DNA of 40,932 nt from an alpha proteobacterium SCGC AAA288-N07. GTDB taxonomy: Bacteria > Pseudomonadota > Alphaproteobacteria > Pelagibacterales > Pelagibacteraceae. Location: the NCBI GenBank assembly GCA_000513055.1, contig AZYB01000007.1, forward strand, positions 1 to 40,932, given 5' to 3'. The notes under the pieces were generated by a model that was given only the letters and a program-made list of their open reading frames with translations, did no database searches and had not been told where the DNA came from. This document shows, piece after piece, positions 9,433 to 18,099 of the stretch. Positions within the stretch are counted from its first letter, which is position 1. Every line of letters begins with the position of its first letter. A program made the position numbers and the translations under genes.

Positions 9433-10038
9433 ATGCCCATAGAGTTAAAAATCTGTGGCATAAGCTCAAAAAATATTATCCAAACAATAATTCAAAACGG
9501 CGGATGTCAATATTTAGGATTTGTTTTTTATCCTCCTTCCCCAAGAAATTTATCAGTCGATGAATCAAAAAAACTTACATCAATTCTGCCTGATAATATT
9601 AAAAAGGTTGCAGTTTTAGTAAAACCAGAAAATAGCTTTGTTGAAAAAATTAAAGATCAATTTGATTATCTCCAAATATATGAAACTTCTCCATCGAAAA
9701 GCAAAACATTAAAACTAATATTTAATAAAAAAATTATTCAGGCTATTAAAATAAAAAAAAAGGAAGATATAAATTTATATAAACAATATATGGGTATTGC
9801 AGATGAGTTTCTATTTGATTCATCGTCTATGGAAAAAAGTTCCACTTTTGATTGGAGTTATTTAAAAAATATTGAAATTAATGACTGGTTTCTTGCTGGC
9901 GGAATCAATATAGACAATATTGAAAAAGCATCAAAAATTTCAAAAAAAATTGATATTTCTTCAAGTTTGGAAGATAATCCTGGAATAAAATCTTCTAAAA
10001 AGGTTTCAGATTTTTTGTTAAAGGTAAAAAAATTATGA
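9433..10038 (+). CDS. trpF: Phosphoribosylanthranilate isomerase family (TrpF-like, divergent phosphate-binding motifs)
   Basis: KICGISSKN, LGFVFYPPSPRNLS, FLFDSSS..STFDW, LAGGINIDNIEKA, DISSSLEDNPGIK; next to trpB/trpA. Confidence 0.85.
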   Translation: MPIELKICGISSKNIIQTIIQNGGCQYLGFVFYPPSPRNLSVDESKKLTSILPDNIKKVAVLVKPENSFVEKIKDQFDYLQIYETSPSKSKTLKLIFNKKIIQAIKIKKKEDINLYKQYMGIADEFLFDSSSMEKSSTFDWSYLKNIEINDWFLAGGINIDNIEKASKISKKIDISSSLEDNPGIKSSKKVSDFLLKVKKL

Positions 10039-11270
10039 TGAAATTAAAAAAGGGTAAACTTTTAATTGATCAACATAATAAAAATTATATGTATGGCAAA
10101 AAATTTGGTGGTAATTATGTGCCAGAAACCTTAAAAAAACCAATTGAAGATCTAACTAATCTTTTTGAAAAACTCCGCTATAATAAGAAATTTTTAAATG
10201 AAAGAGACTACTATTTTAAAAATTATGTAGGAGTTCCAACTCCTTTTTTTAAATTAAATAATCTAACTAAACATTTAGGTGGTGCTCAAATTTGGTGCAA
10301 GCAAGTTTCAAAAGCTAATGGAGGAGCTCACAAAATCTATAATGCTACGGTTCATGCTCTGTTATGTAAAAGGGCCAAAAAAAAATACATAATTGGAGAC
10401 ACCGGAGCAGGCTACGCTGGCAAAATGCTAAGTATGGCTGCAAAAAAATTTGGTCTTAAATGCAAAATATTTATGGGAACCAAAGACATTGTGCGTCAAG
10501 CAGTTAATTGTCGTGCCATGAGAAAAAATGGTGCAGAAATAGTTCCCGTCAATTCGGGAAGCAGAACTCTTGTGGATGCTGTTAGTGAATGCATGAGATA
10601 TTGGGTTTCCAATAATGATACAACTTCGATGTGCGTTGGATCGACAGTTGGACCTAATATATTTATAAAAATATGTGCTTGGAGCACTGCACAAATTTCT
10701 AGAGAACTTATAGTTCAGGTAAAAAAAGAATTTGGAAAAGTTCCAAAAAAATTAAAATTAATTAATTGTATAGGTGGGGGGTCTTCGGCAATGGGTTTCT
10801 GGAATGAATTTATAGATTATGACAAAAATCAAGTTGAACTTATTGGCGTTGAAGCAGGTGGACCAAAAGATAGTAAAAGACATGCTGCCCCACTAACCAA
10901 TGGAGCTAAGATTGGTGTTCTACATGGAGCTTTACAATATGTAATTCAAGATGCAGAAGGCCAAATAGAAGAAACGGAATCAATTAGCGCAGGTTTAGAT
11001 TATCCTGGGGTTTCTCCATTACATTGTCTTTTAAAAGATTCGAAAAGAGCAAGATATACTTCAGCAACTGATGAGGAAGCTCTTGCGGCTTTTAAATTAA
11101 TTTCAAAGTTAGAGAAAGTTAGACCATCATTGGAACCTGCTCACGCATTTGCCGAAGCCATTAAAATTGCTCCAAGATTAAATAAGGATACTATTATTGC
11201 GGTGAATAGTTGCGGTGATGCTAAAAAAGATATGAATATTATTAAGAAAAGACTGGGATGTAGTTTATGA
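10035..11270 (+). CDS. trpB: Tryptophan synthase beta-like PLP enzyme (divergent active site)
   Basis: GGNYVPETL, GGAHKIYNA (PLP Lys), DTGAGYAG, INCIGGGSSAMG, SISAGLDYPGVSP; four-base overlap with trpA. Confidence 0.9.
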   Translation: MMKLKKGKLLIDQHNKNYMYGKKFGGNYVPETLKKPIEDLTNLFEKLRYNKKFLNERDYYFKNYVGVPTPFFKLNNLTKHLGGAQIWCKQVSKANGGAHKIYNATVHALLCKRAKKKYIIGDTGAGYAGKMLSMAAKKFGLKCKIFMGTKDIVRQAVNCRAMRKNGAEIVPVNSGSRTLVDAVSECMRYWVSNNDTTSMCVGSTVGPNIFIKICAWSTAQISRELIVQVKKEFGKVPKKLKLINCIGGGSSAMGFWNEFIDYDKNQVELIGVEAGGPKDSKRHAAPLTNGAKIGVLHGALQYVIQDAEGQIEETESISAGLDYPGVSPLHCLLKDSKRARYTSATDEEALAAFKLISKLEKVRPSLEPAHAFAEAIKIAPRLNKDTIIAVNSCGDAKKDMNIIKKRLGCSL

Positions 11271-12073
11271 GACCTTCAAATATAGCTTTGGCATTTAAAA
11301 AATGTAAACAAGAAAATAGACCTGCGCTTTTAACCTATACAGTTTCAGGAGATCCTAACAAGAAAAAATCTTTTGAAATTCTAAAAGCTATTTCCTCATA
11401 TGCAGATATTTGTGAAATTGGAGTTGGTCACAATTGCAATACAGGTGATGGAAAACAAATTCAAGACAGCACATACAGGGCAATCAAAAATGGTATAAAA
11501 ATTAATGATACATTTGCAATCGTAAAAAAATTTAAAAAAACTAAAAATGCCAAACCTTGCATTCTTATGGGTTACTATAATTCGGTCTTTCAATATGGCG
11601 AAAACCGATTTATCAAAAAATGCAAACAATTTGGCGTTGATGGATTGATTGTTGTTGACTTACCATGGCCTGAAAATAAAAACTTTTCAAAAAAATGTAA
11701 AAAAAATTCTATTAATTTTGTACAGCTTGTGTCTCCCACTACATCTAGTTATAGAATGAAAAGAATCATAAATGATTCTCATGATATGATTTACTATATC
11801 AGCATGTTATCAACCACAGGAGGAAAGCTTAAAGTTTCTCCAAAAGAAATTTTGGAAAATTATAATAAAATTAAAAAAATAAATAAGTCCAAGAATTTGG
11901 TAATTGGTTTTGGAATTACTATCAAAACTATTTCATCACTAACAAAAGCTGATGGTTTGGTAGTCGGTAGTGCTTTATGTAAGAAAATATCAGATTCGAT
12001 CAAAAATAGACAAAATCCTGTCACAAATATAGGTAATATGGTAAAAAATCTAAAAAGAAAATTATATGCCTAA
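11267..12073 (+). CDS. trpA: Tryptophan synthase alpha-like TIM-barrel protein (divergent loop 2)
   Basis: LLTYTVSGDPNKKKSFEIL, CEIGVGHNCNTGDGKQIQ, GVDGLIVVDLPWPE, YYISMLSTTGG, VIGFGI, GLVVGSALCKKI. Confidence 0.87.
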   Translation: MRPSNIALAFKKCKQENRPALLTYTVSGDPNKKKSFEILKAISSYADICEIGVGHNCNTGDGKQIQDSTYRAIKNGIKINDTFAIVKKFKKTKNAKPCILMGYYNSVFQYGENRFIKKCKQFGVDGLIVVDLPWPENKNFSKKCKKNSINFVQLVSPTTSSYRMKRIINDSHDMIYYISMLSTTGGKLKVSPKEILENYNKIKKINKSKNLVIGFGITIKTISSLTKADGLVVGSALCKKISDSIKNRQNPVTNIGNMVKNLKRKLYA

Positions 12074-12995
12074 TTGGATTACAAAATTTATAAAACCTAG
12101 ACTAAAAACTTTACTAAAAAAGAGACAACCAAGAGCTGATGATACTGGATTATGGGTAACTTGTGTTTGCCAACAATTGATTTATAAAGAAGACCTTCAT
12201 AAAAATTTTTTTGTATGTCCTAAGTGTGAAACACATCAAAAAATATCATGTCGAGCCCGATTCAAAATTTTCTTAGATAATAATGAATATGAGATTTTGA
12301 AAACTCCCTTGCCTATAGATGATCCATTAAATTTTGTTGACACAAAAAAATATACTGATCGATTAACTGCTGCAAGAAAGTTAACCAAGCAAGATGATGC
12401 TGTTATGATTGCAAGTGGAAAATTAAAAGGAATTAATGTAACGGTTGGTGCTCAAAACTTTTCATTCATTGGAGGATCGGTTGGCTCAGCATCAGGAGAA
12501 GCTTTTATTTGTGGTATCCAACACGCAATTGATAATCAAACACCTTTCATTTTTTTTTGTTGTTCTGGCGGCATCAGAATGATGGAATCAGCGATAGCAC
12601 TTCAACAAATGTCAAGAGCTGTAGTTGCGTTAAATGAACTCAAAAAAAATAGCCTTCCATATATTGTAATTTTAACTAATCCAAGTTATGGCGGAGTAAC
12701 GGCATCGTTTGGAATGCTTGGAGATATTCAAATTGCAGAACCGAAGTCTCAGATAGGTTTTGCGGGAAAAAGGGTAATTCAACAAACAATTGGTGAGACA
12801 TTACCAGAAGGATTTCAAACAGCAGAATATATAAAGAACCACGGAGGAATTGATTTAGTTGTATCTAGAAAAGACTTAAGAGATACTATTGGAAATCTTA
12901 TAACTATTTTACTAAAGAAAAACAAAGTCAGATCGAACGAAGCAACAAATGAAAATCGAGAAGATCCTCCAAAAACTCTTGTTGCTGCATCCTAA
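12066..12995 (+). CDS. accD: Acetyl-CoA carboxylase carboxyltransferase subunit beta (divergent)
   Basis: Zinc-ribbon-like N-terminus, GAQNFSFIGGSVGSASGE, SGGIRMMES, YGGVTASFGMLGDIQIAEP, IGFAGKRVIQQTI, LPEGFQTAEY. Confidence 0.9.
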   Translation: MPNWITKFIKPRLKTLLKKRQPRADDTGLWVTCVCQQLIYKEDLHKNFFVCPKCETHQKISCRARFKIFLDNNEYEILKTPLPIDDPLNFVDTKKYTDRLTAARKLTKQDDAVMIASGKLKGINVTVGAQNFSFIGGSVGSASGEAFICGIQHAIDNQTPFIFFCCSGGIRMMESAIALQQMSRAVVALNELKKNSLPYIVILTNPSYGGVTASFGMLGDIQIAEPKSQIGFAGKRVIQQTIGETLPEGFQTAEYIKNHGGIDLVVSRKDLRDTIGNLITILLKKNKVRSNEATNENREDPPKTLVAAS

Positions 12996-14229
12996 GTCAA
13001 TTGATCTTTCTTTACACAGAATTCAGCGCTTATTAAAGTCTCTAAACAACCCTGAAAAAAAACTTCAAAACTGTATTCAAGTTGTTGGAACAAACGGTAA
13101 ATTTTCAATCTGTTCAACACTTAGGGAAATTTATGAAACCGCAGGCTATAAAATAAATATGCATATAAGCCCTTCTCTTAGAAAATTTAACGAACGATAC
13201 TATTTCTCTGGTGAACAAATTAATGATGATAAATTATATGAACTCTTAAGTGAAGTTGAAAAAATTAATAAAGGTCAACCAATTACTTTTCACGAAATTA
13301 TTACTGCTGCTTTTTTCTTAGAAGCTTCAAGAACAAAAGCTCATATAAATATACTAGAAGCTGGACTTTTTTTTAGACTAGACGCCAGTAATGTATTAAA
13401 AAAAAATATTGCATCAATAATTACTCCCATAGGAATGGATCATAAAGATTTTTTAAAAAAAGGAACAATTGACGAAATAATCTATGAAAAGTGCTCACAT
13501 TTATTAGGAAAATCAAACATTATTGTTGCCGAACAAAAAAATAATGTGCTTAGAAAAATAAAAAAAAACATTCTAAATAATTCATCAAGAAAAATATTTT
13601 TTAATAAACATTATAATTATCAAAAAAATGTTGATGGATTTGTTTACAAAGATGAATTAGGTTCAATGAAACTACCATTGCCAAATTTAATTGGTGAATT
13701 TCAAATTAGTAATATTTCTACAGCAATAGCTGCTGTCAGAAATCTTAATCAATTCAAAATAACAGAGTTTCATATTGCAAAAGCAATAACTAAAATAAAA
13801 AATGAAGGAAGATTGCAAAAAATTATTAAAGGAAAATTAAGAAAATATATATCTAAAAATAATCAAATTATAATTGACGGTGCACATAATACTTTAGCTG
13901 CTTCTGTGATAAAAAAATATTTGGATATATTAGGTAAAGAAAAAAAAATTTATATGGTACTTGGAATGATGTCAAACAAGGAACATAGAAAATTTATTCA
14001 AATATTTAAAGATAAAGTTTATTCCATAATAACATTGGACATACCAAATCAAATAAACTTTGCTAAAAAGGAAAAACTTTCAAATATTGCTAAATCTTGC
14101 AAAATTCCTTCCGCAACTGAAAATTCTATTGAAAATGCCTTAAAAAATATTTCAAAACAAGATCCCAAAGCTATTATACTTTGTACAGGCAGTTTGTATT
14201 TTTGCGCAGAAATTTTAAATTTAAATTAA
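12949..14229 (+). CDS. folC: Folylpolyglutamate/dihydrofolate synthase-like (altered P-loop)
   Basis: [72 protein letters not shown]; follows accD. Confidence 0.87.
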   Translation: MKIEKILQKLLLLHPKSIDLSLHRIQRLLKSLNNPEKKLQNCIQVVGTNGKFSICSTLREIYETAGYKINMHISPSLRKFNERYYFSGEQINDDKLYELLSEVEKINKGQPITFHEIITAAFFLEASRTKAHINILEAGLFFRLDASNVLKKNIASIITPIGMDHKDFLKKGTIDEIIYEKCSHLLGKSNIIVAEQKNNVLRKIKKNILNNSSRKIFFNKHYNYQKNVDGFVYKDELGSMKLPLPNLIGEFQISNISTAIAAVRNLNQFKITEFHIAKAITKIKNEGRLQKIIKGKLRKYISKNNQIIIDGAHNTLAASVIKKYLDILGKEKKIYMVLGMMSNKEHRKFIQIFKDKVYSIITLDIPNQINFAKKEKLSNIAKSCKIPSATENSIENALKNISKQDPKAIILCTGSLYFCAEILNLN

Positions 14230-14546
14230 ATATTTTCTTTAATCCATGAAACTATATTGGATTTTGTTGTAGCTCCGACCTTCGTTCCCTTTAACTCACC
14301 ATTTTTAAATAACAACATAGTTGGAATTCCTCTTACTCCATATTTTGTTGGAGTGTTGGGTTCATTATCAATGTTGTGTTTTGCAATGGTAACTTGATCT
14401 GCCATTTCATTCGATATTTCTTCAAGTACTGGTCCAATTTGTTTACAAGGACCACACCATTCTGCCCAAAAATCTACCAGGATAGGTTTTGACGATTTTA
14501 AAACATCTGTATCAAAACTATCATCAGTTACATTTATTGTTGCCAT
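14226..14546 (-). CDS. trxA: Thioredoxin
   Basis: [37 protein letters not shown]. Confidence 0.96.
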   Translation of the reverse strand: MATINVTDDSFDTDVLKSSKPILVDFWAEWCGPCKQIGPVLEEISNEMADQVTIAKHNIDNEPNTPTKYGVRGIPTMLLFKNGELKGTKVGATTKSNIVSWIKENI

Positions 14547-14572
14547 AAGATCCTTATAATTTTACTTACAAA

Positions 14573-15665
14573 TTATTCAAGCAATAAATCGTCTTCGTCA
14601 ACATCTAATAAATCATCGGGTAAATCAGCATTTGATACTATGGAAGCCATAATCGATCTTATATTTTTTTTATTTTCTTCATAATTTTTTTTACGATTCT
14701 TAAGTGAAATGTCATTTGATCTTTCATCTTTCTCAATCTGCAGACCCTCTTTTCTAATACCATTAATCGTTTTTCTATATTGAAGCTTGAATTCATTGCT
14801 ATTTAAATAATCATATAAAGTTTGTAATTTCAATGAAGCATCTTTTTTACTTAATTGATTTAAATGAATTTGTTGAATTAGTTTTCTATTAGTTGAAACT
14901 ATCTGTCTTAATATTGGATATTCTGAGCAAATTACAACCCGTCCACCTTCTCGCTCTTCTACTAAACCATTAGATTTTTTTGGCATTGCTTTAGTAAATA
15001 TTATTCCAACAGTTGCATTTTCTCGGGTCATATCATCAATTAATTTGCTTACCCATTTTTCATCAAAATTTAGAACATCTTTACTTTCGAAAAGTATTTT
15101 TCCAACCGTTTCATTTTTTGCCTGTACAAACTGAATAACATCAGCTCCTCTTTTTCCCTTTTTAACTGGTTCATATTTGTCATGAGGAAATTCTTTTTTT
15201 AAAAACTCTTCAATTAATTCTTCCTGTACTTCACCTTTTCGTTCAACTGGTGATTGGCTAACACTTCGTGCTGCTTCTTCATGTTTTTCTTTAATTCTTT
15301 TTACATCTATTTGATGAGCTTTTTCCTGCTTTGCTAATTTTTCTTTTAGTATTTCAATTTCCTTTTTAGATTTTCTCTCTACTTCTTCTTTAATTTGTTT
15401 TTGCTGTTCAGCGTGCTCCTTTTTAAATTTAAGTATTTTTGTATCAGCTTTTTTTTTTAGCTTCTTCCTCTTGTTTTTTCTCGTTTTCTTTTCTAAGTTT
15501 TTCTAATTTAGAATTAAATTTTTTTTCAATTTCTTTCTGTCTTTCTTTTGATTTTTTCTCCTCTTCAGCCTGAAATCTTTTTCTTATTTCCTCGTGCTCG
15601 TGCTTTAACGATTCTTCTACTGGAAACCATTTCTTACAGTGAATACATTTTATTTGTTGTTTCAT
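14573..15665 (-). pseudogene. DUF2130-family protein (Zn-ribbon, coiled coil, PD-(D/E)XK-like C-terminus), one frameshift in an A10 tract
   Basis: The ORF at 15444-15665 (MKQQIKCIHCKKWF...EEEAKKKS*) and the frame of 14573-15031 are parts of one protein. Upstream of 15031 that frame stays open and reads ...EPVKKGKRGADVIQFVQAKNETVGKILFESKDVLNFDEKWVSKLIDDMTREN. Removing one T from the T10 at 15449-15458 joins ...EEEAKKK to ADTKILKFKKEHAEQQ. Combined span 1093 nt = 3x364+1. Confidence 0.85.
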
Positions 15666-15723
15666 TATTTAATTTTTTTTATTTTTCTTTTTTAAATAAA
15701 TTAACTATTTTTTTAATCATAAT

Positions 15724-17166
15724 TTAAGCATCTATATATTTTTTTTCAATTCCCTCTACGTAAGCATTAATTTCATCTAGAAATTTTAGTTTTTTTTCGT
15801 CTTTATTATTTGTATATTTTTCTCTTAAATTATCACATTCAAAATAAAATTCTTTACAAGTCCACCATTTTTCCTTTTTATCACTAAGTATTCTTTCGGC
15901 AATTTTTTGTTTAATCTGTCTATACATGGTTATTGGAAGAGTTTCGGGAGATTCTTGAAATATAATTTTTTTTCCAAAATCAATTAACCGATCATCTTCA
16001 AATTTGTCTAGTATGATCAATTTATCTTTCCAGGACGCTTCATGCCATTTTGGGAAAAGAGCCGTATCTTTAGGGGAAGTAAATTTTTTATAAATAGACT
16101 CCTCTGCCAAAATTTCTTCTTGCGATGAGGTTTGTTCCTTTTCTTCTGCGGTTTCCTTAAGCACAATACATATTTTTTGAGCAAATTTTTCATTCGTTTT
16201 AATAAGTTCTGCTCTTTCGTTTATTAAAGCAGTACTCATTTTGTTATAAGGTTCAACCTTCATTCCATAACTAGCATCTAAAATAATTGGAGCTTTGTTA
16301 GATCTTATAGTTCTTAAAAATTTAGGAGTTTTTTTCATTTCATTTTTTAGGTCTGAAATTGAAAGTTCTAGTAAAGGTTTAATATCTACTCGTAGATCTA
16401 CCGCCTGCCCCCATTTATAGCGTGGATGAATACATGAATTAGGATGAAGTGGTGCCGACAAATATAAACGACTTTTACCATAGAAATATTCATTCAATGT
16501 AAACATTTTTTCTTTTTTAATAATTGTTTCGGTGTCATCTCTATTTCCAGTCCTTAAAAAGGCATCCCAGGTTTGAGGTTGTTTTTTTTTAATTAAACTT
16601 AAAACTTTAACAGTAAGTTCTGCATCAAATAATGCTGAGTGAGCCCCTGCTACTTCAAAACCATTGTGTTTTGCAAGTGATTCTAGTTTCATGACTGCAT
16701 TTCCTTTTTTATTTATCTCGGTCTTTAGTAGATTATTGTCCACTGCATAAGCTCCCCTTGCAATATTTAGTCCATCGTGCCTTTTATTTGGAGAAACGCT
16801 AGTAATATAAGGGTAACGAATTCCTCGAAAAAATTCTTTTCTAAGCATCTCATCATCAAATCCGATATTGGACCAACCTAAAAACATACAGCCATTACTT
16901 AGTTGGCTCCATTTTTTAAAAATTTTTTCAACTTCACCAAGCAACTGGTAGTGACTGAGATTTGTTTTTGTTAACATTTCAACACTAGTTTTATTAACAA
17001 TGAGTGCCATGGCTTGGGGAATCTCTCCCTCGGGAATTCTACATCTCAACTTGAAGCGATCTTTTTCAATCAAATTATTGTCAAGATATATAGCTCCAAT
17101 CTCAATTATTGATCCAAAAAAAGTGTCTGATGAGCTAGATTCTATATCCCATATAACAAAATTCAT
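15724..17166 (-). CDS. sbcB: Exodeoxyribonuclease I
   Basis: DEDDh exonuclease: VIWDIESSSSDTFFGSIIEIG, FLGWSNIGFDDEMLRKEFFR, HNGFEVAGAHSALFDAELTVKVL, plus long C-terminal ExoI domain. Confidence 0.88.
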   Translation of the reverse strand: MNFVIWDIESSSSDTFFGSIIEIGAIYLDNNLIEKDRFKLRCRIPEGEIPQAMALIVNKTSVEMLTKTNLSHYQLLGEVEKIFKKWSQLSNGCMFLGWSNIGFDDEMLRKEFFRGIRYPYITSVSPNKRHDGLNIARGAYAVDNNLLKTEINKKGNAVMKLESLAKHNGFEVAGAHSALFDAELTVKVLSLIKKKQPQTWDAFLRTGNRDDTETIIKKEKMFTLNEYFYGKSRLYLSAPLHPNSCIHPRYKWGQAVDLRVDIKPLLELSISDLKNEMKKTPKFLRTIRSNKAPIILDASYGMKVEPYNKMSTALINERAELIKTNEKFAQKICIVLKETAEEKEQTSSQEEILAEESIYKKFTSPKDTALFPKWHEASWKDKLIILDKFEDDRLIDFGKKIIFQESPETLPITMYRQIKQKIAERILSDKKEKWWTCKEFYFECDNLREKYTNNKDEKKLKFLDEINAYVEGIEKKYIDA

Positions 17167-17279
17167 TTAATACTGCCTTATCTTCAATTTATTTAATTTA
17201 CGAAATATTGATTTAAACAAAAGTTTATACAAAAAGTAAGAAACAGTAGACCAAACTCCGCATCTAAACCTGTAGCCTC

Positions 17280-17295
17280 GTTAGTAATTACTAAC
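17280..17295. promoter_or_regulatory. 16-bp perfect palindrome GTTAGTAATTACTAAC
   Basis: The sequence equals its own reverse complement; lies in the spacer between the nuclease gene (stop at 17313) and the sbcB start (17166). Confidence 0.35.
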
Positions 17296-17312
17296 TTGTT
17301 AATTGTCAAGTA

Positions 17313-17999
17313 CTAGATAGATGATTTTTTTTTATTATATTCTTCAACTTTTTCTAAAAATTTTTTCTGATAATCAATTAGTTGATTACCTTTGATTTTA
17401 AAAACTTGAAATAAATTATCTATAGTGCAAAGCAAAATTACACCTTGAATAATTTTTGATTGATAAACTTTGTTATGAGCTAGAGAATATGCTCCCAATT
17501 GAAGAAAAAAATCTTCAATGTATTCTTCTCTTTTAACTTTATTACTTTGTTTAAAATCAATAATAGTTTCTTGCTCCTGATAAATCCCTATACAATCTGC
17601 TGTTCCTGCATACAATTTTGGATAATAAACTGTCACTTCCGCTCCCCAGATTTCTGTTAATTTATCATTTAGTCCATCATCAATTATTTTTTGTGCCATA
17701 ATTTTAGCCTGGTTATTTTCTTCTATGAGTTGCATGTTTTGTTGTCCTAATAAATATTGTTCAATAAATGAATGCATGGATGTTCCCCTAGATGCTGCTT
17801 CTATTTTTATCTTTTCTGCCTCTTGATAACCCACTCTTTCTTTCCAGGCCTTTAGAGCATCCTTTTTTTCTTGGGAAGCTGTGGTTGACAATATAGCAGT
17901 TACGCTAGGTAATTTTTCTTTATTAATATCATAATGCCTAGATCCACCAACGAAGAATTTTGTAGATTTTGGATAGTTGAATTGTCTATTCCACTTCAT
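17313..17999 (-). CDS. PD-(D/E)XK nuclease (RecB/MGME1-like)
   Basis: LPSVTAILSTT, AASRGTSMHSFIEQYL, GAEVTVYYPKLYAGTADCIGIYQEQETIIDFKQSNK, FFLQLGAYSLAHN: D...DxK...QLxxY layout. Confidence 0.8.
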   Translation of the reverse strand: MKWNRQFNYPKSTKFFVGGSRHYDINKEKLPSVTAILSTTASQEKKDALKAWKERVGYQEAEKIKIEAASRGTSMHSFIEQYLLGQQNMQLIEENNQAKIMAQKIIDDGLNDKLTEIWGAEVTVYYPKLYAGTADCIGIYQEQETIIDFKQSNKVKREEYIEDFFLQLGAYSLAHNKVYQSKIIQGVILLCTIDNLFQVFKIKGNQLIDYQKKFLEKVEEYNKKKSSI

Positions 18000-18099
18000 A
18001 AATAAAACTTTTATTATTAATAATATAGCAGATGTAATTATTATTTTGAACTATAGAAAATTAATTTTTTAATTAATATAAAAAAATGAATATAAAAAA

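Noticed and set aside
13363-13383. Frameshift in folC at the T8 run
   Set aside because: The frame continues correctly into RLDASN and IIDGAHN, so only substitutions are present.
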